Assembly: GCF_052162025.1 (NCBI RefSeq)
Contig: NZ_CP197401.1
Span: forward strand, 124,001-188,000
Origin: Methylobacter sp015476545
Lineage (GTDB): Bacteria > Pseudomonadota > Gammaproteobacteria > Methylococcales > Methylomonadaceae
Direction of reading: 5' to 3'
DNA: 64,000 nt
The notes beneath the pieces were generated by a model, which was given only the letters and a program-made list of their open reading frames with translations, did not search any database and was not told where the DNA came from. Both the position numbers and the translations under genes were made by a program. Positions 50,330 through 59,672 of the stretch are shown here, in pieces (within the stretch, counting starts at the first letter, position 1; each line of letters opens with the position of its first letter).

Positions 50330-52519
50330 TTAAGTTTTACGCTTAACATCGACTATGTTAGGCAATTGATTGATTTTAGTCAGCACCTGGCTCAATTGAT
50401 CGGTGTTTTCGATTTGAATCGTCAGGTTCAGGTCTGCTGAAAAATCAGGATGTGTATTCAATACCGCATTGGAAATATGAATTTTCGCCTGGGCCAGGAC
50501 TTGCGATACGTCATTTAACAGATTCTGCGCGCTGAAGGCATGGATGACGATAGGCACGGCATGGCTGGATTTTTGCGAGCCCCAGTTCACGGCGATCAGC
50601 TGGGATCGTTTTTCCGGGCCTAAGTGCATGATGTTTTCGCAGGTCTTGCGGTGCACGGTGATGCCTTTATTGTGCGAGATATAGCCGATAATGTCGTCGC
50701 CGGGAACCGGCTGGCAGCATTGCGCAAAAGACGTCAGCACGTTATCGAGGCCGGCCACGGAAACGGCGGATTTTGCCGGCGCTTTTGGCTGCCTGGCTTT
50801 GGCGGGCGGCGCCTCCTCCAGTTCGGGTATTTTAAAGAAAGCCGCCAGCTGACGGACATTGATATCGCTGCGGCCGATCGCCTCGAGCAGTTTATCGGTA
50901 TCGGGTTGTTTGAAATGTCTGGCCAGCTCCTCCAGATTAACCATTTTCAGCCCCAACTGTTGGCATTTTTTGTCCAGGATGGCTTTGCCGGTCGCGATAT
51001 TCTGCGCCTGCTGCTGATTTTTAAACCAGCTTTTGACGCGGCTGATAGCGCGCGATGATTTTAAATAGCCCAGGTTCTGGTCTATCCAGTTGTGGTTGGG
51101 GCCGCCTTCCTTGGCCGTCAGAATTTCCACCTGCTCGCCCGATTTCAGCGTATAAGTCAGCGGCACGATGCGGCCGTTGACTTTCGCGCCGCGGCAGCGA
51201 TGGCCTATCTCGCTGTGGATCGCATAAGCAAAATCCAGCGGCGTGGAGCCCTTGACCAGATCGATTAATTTGCCGGCCGGCGTCAGCACGTAGACGCGAT
51301 CGTCGAACAGGTCATTGCGGAGATTTTCAACCAGGGCCTCGTCGCTGTCTTTTTCTTCCAGCAGCTTGCGCAGCGAAGCAATGCTTTTTTCAATGGCGGC
51401 ATTGTGCCTGCCGCCTTCCTTGTAGGACCAGTGCGCGGCAACCCCGAGCTCGGCAAAGTTGTGCATCTCGCGCGTGCGGATCTGGACTTCGATGCGATTG
51501 CCATCCTTATCCAGAATGACCGTGTGCAGGGACTGATAGCCGTTCTCCTTGGGATTGGTAATATAATCGTCAAATTCTTTGGGTATCGTTTGCCAGTGGC
51601 CATGGACAATACCCAAAACGGTATAGCAATCGGCCAGATTGTCGACAATGACGCGCACCGCCAGCAGGTCGTACAGTTCTTCTATGTCCAGCTGCTTGCG
51701 CTGCATCTTTTTCCAGATGCTGTAAATATGTTTGGGGCGGCCATAGATTTCCGCGGCAATGCTCGTCTCGGCCAGCGTTTTCTGTAGCAGGGCAATAAAG
51801 CTGTTGATGCAGGTTTCCCGATGCGCGCGCTTGCCGGCCAGGGAAGTGGCGATGCGACGATAGACCTGAGGCTCCAGATAACGGAACGCCATGTCTTCGA
51901 GTTCCCATTTCAACTGGTGAATGCCGAGCCGGTTGGCAATCGGTGCGTAGATATCCAGCGTTTCCTGGGAAATAAAATGGCGCACTTCGTAGGATTCCCG
52001 CGGCAGGTTGCGCAGGCGCTGCACGCGGTAAGCCAGTTTTATCAGCACGGCGCGCACGTCGTGGGTCATGGACAGCAGCATGCGGCGCAGGGTTTCGGCC
52101 TGATTCGGCTGGCTGGCCATTTCCGGCGTGTAAACGGTCAAGGTATTGAGCCAGTTGACATCCTTGACCAGCGCTGCGACCGTTTCGCCGAACTGCTCGG
52201 CAATGCCGGGCTGGGGATTTAAATTTGCCAGGCGAGGGTCACTTAAAATTGCCGCGAGGATGGTTTTCAGGTCGATATTGATCGTCATCAAAATGCTGGC
52301 CACATCGATGCCTTTAGGGCGGTAATAATGCGGATCGTCAGGGATTTGGGCGACGATAGCCAGCGCCTGATCGATTTGCTCCTTATCCGGAGCAGAAAGG
52401 CCGGAAAACAGCGCTTCGTTGGGATGGGTGTGTATTTGCATCTGATGATTGTAAACGATTCGAAGAACTTGGCAATGATGATAGGCCGAGACTATCAATG
52501 TCAGTTCGCTGACAGCCAT
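50330..52519 (-). CDS. relA: (p)ppGpp synthetase RelA
   Basis: 729 residues from the first ATG (an ATG at 52444 would give 704; neither has a ribosome site). The N-terminal hydrolase-like domain lacks the HDxxED residues (AAILSDPRLANL at that place), so hydrolysis is not expected. The synthetase domain has EIYGRPKHIYSIWKKM and FDDYITNPKENGYQSLHT; the EFDD motif marks monofunctional RelA rather than SpoT. A TGS domain (RVYVLTPAGKLIDLVKG), a zinc-finger region with FAQCCQPVPGDDIIGY and HRKTC, and a C-terminal ACT domain follow. It responds to uncharged tRNA on ribosomes. Confidence 0.92.
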   Translation of the reverse strand: MAVSELTLIVSAYHHCQVLRIVYNHQMQIHTHPNEALFSGLSAPDKEQIDQALAIVAQIPDDPHYYRPKGIDVASILMTINIDLKTILAAILSDPRLANLNPQPGIAEQFGETVAALVKDVNWLNTLTVYTPEMASQPNQAETLRRMLLSMTHDVRAVLIKLAYRVQRLRNLPRESYEVRHFISQETLDIYAPIANRLGIHQLKWELEDMAFRYLEPQVYRRIATSLAGKRAHRETCINSFIALLQKTLAETSIAAEIYGRPKHIYSIWKKMQRKQLDIEELYDLLAVRVIVDNLADCYTVLGIVHGHWQTIPKEFDDYITNPKENGYQSLHTVILDKDGNRIEVQIRTREMHNFAELGVAAHWSYKEGGRHNAAIEKSIASLRKLLEEKDSDEALVENLRNDLFDDRVYVLTPAGKLIDLVKGSTPLDFAYAIHSEIGHRCRGAKVNGRIVPLTYTLKSGEQVEILTAKEGGPNHNWIDQNLGYLKSSRAISRVKSWFKNQQQAQNIATGKAILDKKCQQLGLKMVNLEELARHFKQPDTDKLLEAIGRSDINVRQLAAFFKIPELEEAPPAKARQPKAPAKSAVSVAGLDNVLTSFAQCCQPVPGDDIIGYISHNKGITVHRKTCENIMHLGPEKRSQLIAVNWGSQKSSHAVPIVIHAFSAQNLLNDVSQVLAQAKIHISNAVLNTHPDFSADLNLTIQIENTDQLSQVLTKINQLPNIVDVKRKT

Positions 52520-52696
52520 TTAATAAATTGAGAATTTGTGACGGTGTGAATACCGATTAAAATTAAAACATAAACCCATTAAACTATAGCCCATGCCGAT
52601 AATAGTGCTCATCGATTTTGAGTCCATAGCCAGTCAATAATTCATTGGCTCCAAGTCGGCACATCAATCAGTTTTTAATCATCAAGGACAAAAACC

Positions 52697-54016
52697 ATGA
52701 AAATTACTATCTTCGGCAGCGGTTATGTAGGGCTGGTGACCGGAACCTGTCTGGCGGAAGTCGGCAATGACGTCGTCTGCATGGATGTCGATGTCACCAA
52801 AATAGAAAAACTCAAACAAGGCATCATCCCGATTTATGAGCCCGGGCTGGAAGCCATGGTCCGCGAAAACCAGGCCGAGGGGCGGCTGCGGTTTACCTCC
52901 GATGTCAAGGAAGCAGTGGAACACGGCCTGTTTCAGTTCATCGCGGTCGGCACGCCGCCTGACGAAGACGGCTCGGCCGACCTGCAGTACGTGCTGGCGG
53001 TCGCGCGCAGCATTGCCGAGCATATGGACGGCTACCGGGTCATCGTCGACAAATCGACCGTACCGGTCGGCACGGCCGACAAGGTCAAGGCGACGATGCA
53101 GAAAATCCTGGACAATCGCGGCCTGGACCTGGAGTTCGATGTCGTGTCCAATCCCGAATTTCTGAAAGAAGGCGATGCCTTGAGCGACTTCATGAAGCCC
53201 GACCGCATCGTCATCGGCACAGACAATCCCCGGACCGCCGAACTGCTTCGGGCCCTGTATGCGCCGTTCAACCGCAGCTACGAGCGCGTCATTACCATGG
53301 ACATCCGTTCGGCGGAACTGACCAAATATGCGGCCAACGCCATGCTGGCGACCAAAATCAGCTTCATGAACGAACTGGCCAATCTGGCCGAACAGCTGGG
53401 CGCCGATATCGAGCATGTCCGGCAGGGGATAGGCTCTGACACGCGCATAGGCTACAGCTTTATTTATCCCGGCTGCGGCTATGGCGGCTCCTGTTTCCCG
53501 AAAGACGTCAAGGCGCTGGAGCGGACAGCCAAGGAATGCGGCTATCAGGCAGAGCTGCTCAATGCCGTGGAGAACGTCAACAACCGCCAGAAGCACCGGC
53601 TGTTCGATAAGATCAATCAGCACTATCAGGGCGCTTTAAGCGGCAAGACCTTCGCCCTGTGGGGCCTGTCATTCAAGCCCAATACCGACGACATGCGCGA
53701 TGCCCCGAGCCGGGTCGTTCTGGAATCCTTGCTGGAGGCCGGCGCCAGCGTTCAGGCGTACGATCCGGAAGCGATGGACGAAGCGCGGCGCATTTATGGC
53801 GACAGGCAGGGATTGTGCTATTGCGACTCGCCCAAAGATGTGCTGAAACAGGCCGATGCGCTGGTGATTGTGACGGAATGGAAGCAGTTCCGCAGCCCGG
53901 ACTTTGATTTTTTAAGCCAGCAGCTGCAGGATAAAGTCATTTTCGACGGACGCAACATGTACGAGCCGCGCCTGGTCCGGCGCAGCGGCTTGCAGTATTA
54001 CGCCATCGGCCGCTAG
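52697..54016 (+). CDS. ugd: UDP-glucose 6-dehydrogenase
   Basis: 439 residues. The NAD-binding start is KITIFGSGYVGLVTGTCLAEVG. The middle has VDKSTVPVGTADKV and NPEFLKEGDALSDF. The catalytic cysteine is in PGCGYGGSCFPKDVKAL (about residue 262). The end has FKPNTDDMRDAPS. It makes UDP-glucuronate for capsule or other surface polysaccharide. AAGGA lies before the ATG. It is a single gene on the plus strand, divergent from relA. Confidence 0.96.
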   Translation: MKITIFGSGYVGLVTGTCLAEVGNDVVCMDVDVTKIEKLKQGIIPIYEPGLEAMVRENQAEGRLRFTSDVKEAVEHGLFQFIAVGTPPDEDGSADLQYVLAVARSIAEHMDGYRVIVDKSTVPVGTADKVKATMQKILDNRGLDLEFDVVSNPEFLKEGDALSDFMKPDRIVIGTDNPRTAELLRALYAPFNRSYERVITMDIRSAELTKYAANAMLATKISFMNELANLAEQLGADIEHVRQGIGSDTRIGYSFIYPGCGYGGSCFPKDVKALERTAKECGYQAELLNAVENVNNRQKHRLFDKINQHYQGALSGKTFALWGLSFKPNTDDMRDAPSRVVLESLLEAGASVQAYDPEAMDEARRIYGDRQGLCYCDSPKDVLKQADALVIVTEWKQFRSPDFDFLSQQLQDKVIFDGRNMYEPRLVRRSGLQYYAIGR

Positions 54017-54147
54017 AGCTTGGTTGTCCTTGAAGGCTGGTATTTTTGACACTAACGTCTAAACTACCTTGTGAATAGTTAAAATTATTTTTGGTTGGCG
54101 ATAAGTTAAGACTATTCGAATTTTACATTCAATTTTAAGGATAAAAC

Positions 54148-54474
54148 ATGAAAACGTTATTAGTGATTTTATTTGCCACCTTCTGCGCCGCCAATGCCGT
54201 TGCCGCTCCCGTCAATATCAATAGCGCTGACGCCAAAACGATATCGGAATCCCTCTCTGGCATTGGCCAGAAAAAAGCCGAGGCTATCGTTAAATACAGG
54301 ACAGAAGTCGGTCCGTTCAAAACGGCAGAAGAGCTGGCCAATGTTTCCGGTATCGGCGAAAAAACCGTGCAAAAAAACAAAAGCGACATCTTGTTGAGTG
54401 ATTCCGGAGCGGCAGCTCCAAAGCCTGAGGCAGCAGCTCCAAAGAAAGACGCAAAAACAGATAAACAGCAGTAA
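54148..54474 (+). CDS. ComEA-like helix-hairpin-helix protein
   Basis: 108 residues. A signal peptide (MKTLLVILFATFCAANAVAA, cleavage near residue 20) is followed by a ComEA domain with two helix-hairpin-helix motifs (VNINSADAKTISESLSGIGQKKAEAIVKYR and FKTAEELANVSGIGEKTVQKN in parts). The tail is Ala/Pro/Lys-rich (AAAPKPEAAAPKKDAKTD) and low in complexity. Secreted ComEA proteins bind incoming DNA during transformation. AAGGA lies before the ATG. The Lys-rich tail may add nonspecific DNA or envelope contact. Confidence 0.88.
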   Translation: MKTLLVILFATFCAANAVAAPVNINSADAKTISESLSGIGQKKAEAIVKYRTEVGPFKTAEELANVSGIGEKTVQKNKSDILLSDSGAAAPKPEAAAPKKDAKTDKQQ

Positions 54475-54810
54475 TCTTCTAGGCCGCCGGTATATGCAAT
54501 AAGATAGCTATCATTTTGGATATGGCTGTACTGGTGGCCACTTCAATAGAATCTCCGTGATTTTTGGGAGCTTAGCTACCGCAAGCGGAGCTAAAGCGTT
54601 CTTCTTCAGCGGCAACGCGGCCCGAAAGGTCTATATAAAAAACTGATGTTACGCAGTTAGTTGAAGTTAGATCAGTTTAGCAAAGTGCCGCTAACGCGAC
54701 GGTTTTATTTAATTGGGTTTTCACGAAAAACCTCCTTGTTTTTCGCCTTGACAGGCGGCTGTGCCGATTTGTCGCACCCGAAGGTGAATCCCTTGCTTTT
54801 AACAGTCTGT

Positions 54811-54880
54811 GTAGGCTGGGCTGGAGCTTTAGCGGAAGCCCGGCATGGGCGGCCGAAACGCTGGGTTTAGCAACCTGACC
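54811..54880. repeat. Family-2 palindromic repeat, opposite orientation
   Basis: GTAGGCTGGGCTGGAGCTTT then AGCGGAAGCCCGGCATGGGC and CTGGGTTTAGCAACCTGACC. It matches the reverse complement of 21880-21954, with a decayed end. Confidence 0.72.
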
Positions 54881-54917
54881 TATCCAGCTGCCCTGCTAAA
54901 ATCAAGGCAAAATCTAC

Positions 54918-54943
54918 TGTAGGGTACGCATCGCGTACCTTGT
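54918..54943. repeat. Half copy of the family-1 repeat
   Basis: TGTAGGGTACGCATCGCGTACCTTG with no matching second arm. It lies 30 bases before the open part of the amidase fragment, so the repeat or a deletion at its edge may have removed the 5' part of that gene. Confidence 0.65.
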
Positions 54944-54972
54944 CGGACTTGCGGTGTGCCGAAAAGCCCTAA

Positions 54973-55152
54973 ACTGGCAAAAAAGGAATAATATTTTTCA
55001 AAGACTATTATGGTCCAAGCAACCAAGGTGATCATATCGATTTATGGAATGGTAATAGACTAACTAGATTTAGTAGCTATTGGGATTTTCTTGTTATGGG
55101 AGGCGGTCGCTATCAAAAGGCTGAAGTTTGGTTCTTCTGGATCATAGGATAA
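54973..55152 (+). pseudogene. C-terminal fragment of a Tae4-like amidase effector
   Basis: The frame opening after the TAA at 54970-54972 reads GKKGIIFFKDYYG, GDHIDLWNGNRLT, and YQKAEVWFFWIIG before the stop at 55150-55152. GIIFFKD, the catalytic-His segment GDHIDLWNG and the ending KAEVWFFW are the C-terminal signature of type VI secretion Tae4 cell-wall amidases. There is no start codon before 55095, and the part with the catalytic cysteine is missing. A half repeat lies directly upstream. The fragment ends five bases before a small membrane-protein gene. Confidence 0.6.
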
Positions 55153-55157
55153 ATAGC

Positions 55158-55382
55158 ATGGTCAAATCAAAACTCTGGAAGCTAGTGATCAGTGTAATTT
55201 GTGGTGTGATCATAAGCCCGGCCGTAGGCACATTAGCTAGCAGTATTTACATCCCATATGCTAGAAGCGATTCAGAAATATCTACTGTATTTGAAGCATC
55301 GACAATTATAGCCTTTCCAATTTTTGCTGCAGCAACATTCATTCTTTTGCAGCGTTTTTTCAAGAAAGGTACGAATCACTAA
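55158..55382 (+). CDS. Small membrane protein behind the amidase fragment
   Basis: 74 residues from the ATG at 55158: a basic start MVKSKLWK, then two hydrophobic segments (LVISVICGVIISPAVGTLASS and ASTIIAFPIFAAATFILLQRF) and a basic end. The five-base gap after the amidase fragment suggests that the two were one translational unit. In effector operons the gene in this position is often the immunity gene, but known Tae4 immunity proteins are periplasmic, so this is only a guess. No family is recognised. Confidence 0.55.
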   Translation: MVKSKLWKLVISVICGVIISPAVGTLASSIYIPYARSDSEISTVFEASTIIAFPIFAAATFILLQRFFKKGTNH

Positions 55383-55400
55383 CAATCACATGCGCTTGGC

Positions 55401-55440
55401 AGCAAAAAGCGGCACTCCTTATTCCTCGTCGCTTTTTGCT
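55401..55440. terminator. Terminator-like inverted repeat
   Basis: AGCAAAAAGCG (55401-55411) and CGCTTTTTGCT (55430-55440) are perfect arms with an 18-base loop, about 20 bases after the membrane-protein stop. The T-run lies within the second arm. Confidence 0.5.
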
Positions 55441-55648
55441 TGCCGGTGATGCAAGGCATTATCTGTTTACATCAGGTAAATTCTGGCAATCTGTAAGCAA
55501 TACGGTGAAAGGCCTGTATAAAAAACTCGTCAGGGCGAGATTTAAAAAACTTTGCCGGAATTGGTTCGGTCTATGAATAAACGGAGAGTGCTGAAAAAAA
55601 TGTGGAGCAAATGCAAAGCTACCTGATTGAACAAGGGATTTTAAAATA

Positions 55649-56611
55649 ATGAATTATGATGTCTTCAATGGCGATGCCGATGGCATATGCGCCTTGCTGC
55701 AGCTTCGATTGGCCGAGCCAAAATCGTCAGTGTTGGTGACGGGAATAAAGCGCGATATAGAGCTGTTGGACCGGGTTAATGTGAAGCCGGGCGATGAGGT
55801 GACCGTGCTGGATATTTCCCTGCAGAAAAACCGTCCTCATGTAGAAAGGATACTCCGGCAAGGCGCCCGCATTTTTTATGTCGACCACCATCTGGCCGGC
55901 GATATACCCGAGCATGCCGCGCTTAAAACGCTGATTGATACCGATGCGAACATATGCACGAGTCTTCTGGTTGACCATTACCTGCGAGGGCAATACCGCA
56001 GTTGGGCCGTTGTTGCGGCTTTCGGCGACAATCTGAATCAAAGTGCGGAACAGGCGGCAGGCACGCTGAAGCTGTCGGCGCCGGAGATAAGCCAATTAAA
56101 GGAGCTGGGCGTTTGCATTAACTACAACAGTTACGGCGGCTGCATCGAAGATCTGCATTATCCTCCCGATCAGCTTTATAAGCGTTTGCTGGCTTATAAA
56201 TCGCCTTTCGATTTTATCAGCGATCAACGCTCAATCTACAAGGAACTTCAGGCCGGCTATTATGACGATCTGGTTCAAGCAAACCGTATCAAGCCCGAAT
56301 ATGATAATAATCATGTCACGGTGATCATATTGCCGGATAAAATCTGGGCTCGGCGCATTAATGGCGTTTATGGCAATGAGTTGGCCAATCGGGTTCCTGA
56401 AAAAGCGCACGCCATCGTGACGCATAATCAGCGGGGCGGTTACCAAGTCAGTGTTCGCGCGCCGCTGATCAATAAAACCGGCGCGGATGAACTGTGCAGC
56501 GAATTTCCCAGCGGCGGCGGGCGCAAAGGGGCGGCCGGGATCAATCATTTGCCGGTAGAGCAATTGCCTGATTTTATAAAAAGATTCAGCGAAAAGTATA
56601 GCCAGCTTTAG
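55649..56611 (+). CDS. DHH-family phosphoesterase
   Basis: 320 residues. DHH motifs are FNGDADGICALLQL (Asp8, Asp10), VLDISLQ, YVDHHLAG (about residues 78-85) and CTSLLVDHYL. A C-terminal DHHA1-like segment has FPSGGGRKGAAGINHLP (about residues 289-305). The combination is found in Nrn-, RecJ- and pyrophosphatase-related enzymes that cleave oligonucleotides or cyclic dinucleotides. The substrate is unknown. No ribosome site is strong. It stands between accessory sequence and the rhamnose genes, on the same strand as both. Confidence 0.85.
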   Translation: MNYDVFNGDADGICALLQLRLAEPKSSVLVTGIKRDIELLDRVNVKPGDEVTVLDISLQKNRPHVERILRQGARIFYVDHHLAGDIPEHAALKTLIDTDANICTSLLVDHYLRGQYRSWAVVAAFGDNLNQSAEQAAGTLKLSAPEISQLKELGVCINYNSYGGCIEDLHYPPDQLYKRLLAYKSPFDFISDQRSIYKELQAGYYDDLVQANRIKPEYDNNHVTVIILPDKIWARRINGVYGNELANRVPEKAHAIVTHNQRGGYQVSVRAPLINKTGADELCSEFPSGGGRKGAAGINHLPVEQLPDFIKRFSEKYSQL

Positions 56612-56796
56612 GGATGTCCAGATAGAGCTTTCTGTACAGACAATTAACGCTTTATCCTGGACTGTGCCGCGTCAATGAGCCGCAACATTGGCAGAGCGGT
56701 TATAACAGTGCAATTCCGCAGTGATGACGTTAAAATGAGCATTAATATAGTCACTAACGCTTATCCGTAGCGATTTTCTACCTTAAGATTTAAAGA

Positions 56797-57342
56797 ATGA
56801 AAATAATCCCAACAAAAATTCCCGATGTATTTATCCTGGAACCTAAAGTATTCGGCGACCAACGCGGCTTTTTTCTGGAGAGCTACAACCAGCAGAAATT
56901 TCAGAATGCAACCGGCATAAAAGCGGCTTTTGTGCAGGATAATCATTCCTGCTCGGGCAAAAACGTCTTAAGAGGGCTGCATTATCAGGTAAAGCACCCG
57001 CAGGATAAGCTGGTGCGCGTGGTGCGGGGCAGCGTATTTGACGTGGCCGTCGATTTGAGAAAATCATCATCGACATTCGGCCATTGGGTCGGCGTCGAAT
57101 TAAGCGAAGAAAATCACCGGCAATTGTGGGTGCCCGCAGGTTTTGCCCATGGCTTTCTGGTGTTGTCAGAGCAGGCGGACTTCCTGTATAAAACCACCGA
57201 TTACTACGCGCCGGAATATGAACGTTGCATCCGCTGGGATGATCCCGACATCGGCATCGCATGGCCGGAAGACTGTGTGCCCAGTCTTTCCGCCAAGGAT
57301 CAGCAAGGCGTCTCGTTCCGTGAAGCCGAGGTGTTTGCATGA
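56797..57342 (+). CDS. rfbC: dTDP-4-dehydrorhamnose 3,5-epimerase
   Basis: 181 residues of the RmlC cupin fold: DVFILEPKVFGDQRGFFLES, QDNHSCSGKNVLRGLHYQ (His catalytic), VVRGSVFDVAVDLRKSS, VPAGFAHGFLVLSE and YKTTDYYAPEYER in parts. It is the third step of dTDP-L-rhamnose synthesis. It overlaps rfbD by four bases (ATGA). It is the first gene of the set, 185 bases after the phosphoesterase. Confidence 0.95.
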   Translation: MKIIPTKIPDVFILEPKVFGDQRGFFLESYNQQKFQNATGIKAAFVQDNHSCSGKNVLRGLHYQVKHPQDKLVRVVRGSVFDVAVDLRKSSSTFGHWVGVELSEENHRQLWVPAGFAHGFLVLSEQADFLYKTTDYYAPEYERCIRWDDPDIGIAWPEDCVPSLSAKDQQGVSFREAEVFA

Positions 57343-58226
57343 AAATCCTGCTGACAGGCTGCAACGGTCAGGTAGGCTGGGAGCTGGCCAGAGCCTTATT
57401 GCCTCTTGGCGAGGTCATTGCCGTCAATCGCTCACAAGCCGATCTTTCCGATCCTGACGGGTTGCGCCGCACTATTCAGAAGCTTAATCCGGATGTTATT
57501 GTCAACCCGGCCGCTTATACGGCTGTCGATAAAGCGGAATCAGAACGGGATCTGGCATTCCTGATCAATGCGGAAGCGCCTCGCGTGTTAGCAGAAGAAG
57601 CGGAGAAAAATGCATCGCTGCTGATTCATTATTCCACCGACTATGTCTTTGACGGCACCAAGCATGCGCCTTATACGGAAGACGATGCCGTTCATCCCGT
57701 CAACGTCTATGGCCAGAGCAAGCTGGCCGGCGAACAGGCGATTCAGGCAACCGGAGCGGATCATCTGATTCTCCGCACATCCTGGGTCTATGCGGCCAGA
57801 GGGCAGAATTTCCTGAAAACCATTTTGCGCCTGGCGGCGGAACGCGAAGAATTGAATATCGTGGCCGATCAGATCGGCTCGCCCACTTGGGCGCGCCTGA
57901 TCGCCGAAACCACGGCGCATGTGCTCAGGCAGTCCCTGCTTGAAAGACAGCAAGGCGGCTTCAGCTCAGGCATTTACAATCTGACCTCGGCGGGTGAAAC
58001 GTCCTGGCATGGATTTGCCCAGACGATCGTTGAGATCGCCCGTCAGCAAGGAACGCAGCCATTAAAAAACCGCATCATCAATCCGATACCGACGACGGAT
58101 TATCCAGTGCCGGCCAAACGCCCGCTCAACTCGCGGCTGTCAACAAGCCGCCTGGAGCAGCGCTTCGGTTTGAAAATGCCAACCTGGGACAATGCGCTGA
58201 GGCTTTGCATGGCTGATGTGGTTTAA
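57339..58226 (+). CDS. rfbD: dTDP-4-dehydrorhamnose reductase
   Basis: 295 residues, short-chain dehydrogenase fold: ILLTGCNGQVGWELARAL (nucleotide binding), NPAAYTAVDKAES, YSTDYVFDGTK and the active-site segment NVYGQSKLAGEQA (Tyr/Lys, about residues 128-132). It reduces dTDP-4-keto-L-rhamnose to dTDP-L-rhamnose with NADPH. Its start overlaps the rfbC stop. A 337-base gap with repeats separates it from rfbB. Confidence 0.95.
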   Translation: MKILLTGCNGQVGWELARALLPLGEVIAVNRSQADLSDPDGLRRTIQKLNPDVIVNPAAYTAVDKAESERDLAFLINAEAPRVLAEEAEKNASLLIHYSTDYVFDGTKHAPYTEDDAVHPVNVYGQSKLAGEQAIQATGADHLILRTSWVYAARGQNFLKTILRLAAEREELNIVADQIGSPTWARLIAETTAHVLRQSLLERQQGGFSSGIYNLTSAGETSWHGFAQTIVEIARQQGTQPLKNRIINPIPTTDYPVPAKRPLNSRLSTSRLEQRFGLKMPTWDNALRLCMADVV

Positions 58227-58563
58227 AAGCAGAAACTGTAACTTGAATATTGATGTCAGTAGTAGGGTGGAGTTTAAGCTGTAGGGTCGAATTCATTCGA
58301 CCCGAAACGCGGCTATTTTTAAATATGGTGAAGTGCGAATATCCTATAGGGCACAAGTGAATTCGCACCTACGCGTGCATGGCATCGCTTTCATGTGAAA
58401 CGAAGACCGGCTTTAAAACGTGTTGCTAGTAAGTACGGTAAAAAGCGGGAAAAAATACGGCCCGAACGCAACACAGTTAAGTAAAAAAATTAAGATCACG
58501 GTAAGTTCACCATGAGATATTTACCGTGAGTTGACTTTGGAACAGAGCAATTAAACATAACAT
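58227..58563. other. Gap between rfbD and rfbB with repeats
   Basis: About 335 bases. GTAGGGTCGAATTCATTCGACCC near 58280 and GTGCGAAT ... ATTCGCAC (about 58335-58369) are family-4 inverted repeats, of which relatives lie at 33124-33141 and near 47530. An operator-like inverted repeat lies at 58496-58529. No gene is seen. Confidence 0.6.
58496..58529. promoter_or_regulatory. Inverted repeat TCACGGTAA / TTACCGTGA before rfbB
   Basis: Perfect nine-base arms (58496-58504 and 58521-58529) with 16 bases between, 35 bases before the rfbB start. It could be an operator or a leader hairpin that lets rfbBA be controlled apart from rfbCD. No regulator can be named. Confidence 0.45.
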
Positions 58564-59628
58564 ATGAAAATATTAGTCACTGGAGGTGCCGGGTTTATAG
58601 GCTCGGCTCTGGTTCGTTATCTGATCAATGACACCAAACACAGCGTTATCAATGTCGACAAGCTCACCTATGCGGGCAATCTCGAATCGCTCAAATCGAT
58701 AGAAGCCAATGCGCGCTACCATTTTGAACAGGCCGATATCTGCGATGCCGCCAAAATGGAGCAGCTATTCCAGCACTATCAGCCCGATGCGGTCATGCAT
58801 CTGGCAGCCGAATCCCATGTGGACCGCTCCATCGATGGTCCCGCCGCCTTCATACAAGCCAATATCGTCGGCACTTATACGTTGCTGGAAGCCGCACGCC
58901 AATACTGGCAGGCAATGGCTGACACGCAAAGGCAAGCGTTTCGTTTTCACCATATCTCGACCGATGAAGTCTACGGCGCCTTGGGCGAGACCGGGCTTTT
59001 TACCGAAGAAACCGCCTATGATCCAAGCTCGCCCTATTCGGCCAGCAAGGCCTCATCGGACCATTTGGTCAGAGCCTGGCACCGGACTTACGGTCTGCCG
59101 GTGATCGTCACCAACTGCTCAAACAATTACGGGCCTTTCCATTTCCCCGAAAAGCTGATCCCGCTGGTGATTCTGAATGCCATGGAGGGAAAGCCGCTGC
59201 CTGTCTACGGCAAGGGCGACCAGATACGCGACTGGCTTTATGTCGAGGATCATGCGCGGGCGCTCTATAAGGTCGTGACCGAAGGCAGCGTAGGGCAGAC
59301 CTACAATATCGGCGGCCACAACGAAAAAACCAATCTTGAAGTCGTCAAGACCATCTGCGGCATTCTGGATGACTTAATGCCCGATCATCCCGGAAACATA
59401 ACGCGCTATGAAGAATTGATCACGCATGTAACGGACCGTCCCGGACACGACAAGCGCTATGCCATAGATGCGAGTAAAATCAACAAGGAGCTCAATTGGG
59501 CGCCGAAAGAAACCTTTGAAACCGGCATCAGGAAAACCGTGCAATGGTATATCGATAATCCAGCCTGGTGGCAAAGCGTGCAGGACGGCAGTTATCGGCG
59601 CGAACGGTTAGGCTTGGGCACAAAGTAA
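58564..59628 (+). CDS. rfbB: dTDP-glucose 4,6-dehydratase
   Basis: 354 residues. The NAD-binding start is ILVTGGAGFIGSALVRYL. HLAAESHVDRSI, HISTDEVYGALGETG and the catalytic YSASKASSDHLVRAW (Tyr/Lys, about residues 162-166) follow, then NCSNNYGPFHFPEKLIP. It makes dTDP-4-keto-6-deoxyglucose, step two of dTDP-rhamnose synthesis. It is followed by rfbA after 44 bases. Confidence 0.96.
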   Translation: MKILVTGGAGFIGSALVRYLINDTKHSVINVDKLTYAGNLESLKSIEANARYHFEQADICDAAKMEQLFQHYQPDAVMHLAAESHVDRSIDGPAAFIQANIVGTYTLLEAARQYWQAMADTQRQAFRFHHISTDEVYGALGETGLFTEETAYDPSSPYSASKASSDHLVRAWHRTYGLPVIVTNCSNNYGPFHFPEKLIPLVILNAMEGKPLPVYGKGDQIRDWLYVEDHARALYKVVTEGSVGQTYNIGGHNEKTNLEVVKTICGILDDLMPDHPGNITRYEELITHVTDRPGHDKRYAIDASKINKELNWAPKETFETGIRKTVQWYIDNPAWWQSVQDGSYRRERLGLGTK

Positions 59629-59672
59629 AAAGCCAGACAACTCTGAATCACTACTGACAGGAAAAATAGAGC

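Larger units (their letters stand above)
54480..54972. other. Gene-free gap with repeats
   Basis: About 490 bases after the ComEA-like gene. The first 330 bases show no element. A family-2 repeat (54811-54880) and a single arm of a family-1 repeat (54918-54943) follow, right before the amidase fragment. Confidence 0.6.

Noticed and set aside
50330..52519. Bifunctional SpoT instead of RelA
   Set aside because: The HDxxED residues are absent in the hydrolase domain and the synthetase has EFDD, the monofunctional RelA form.
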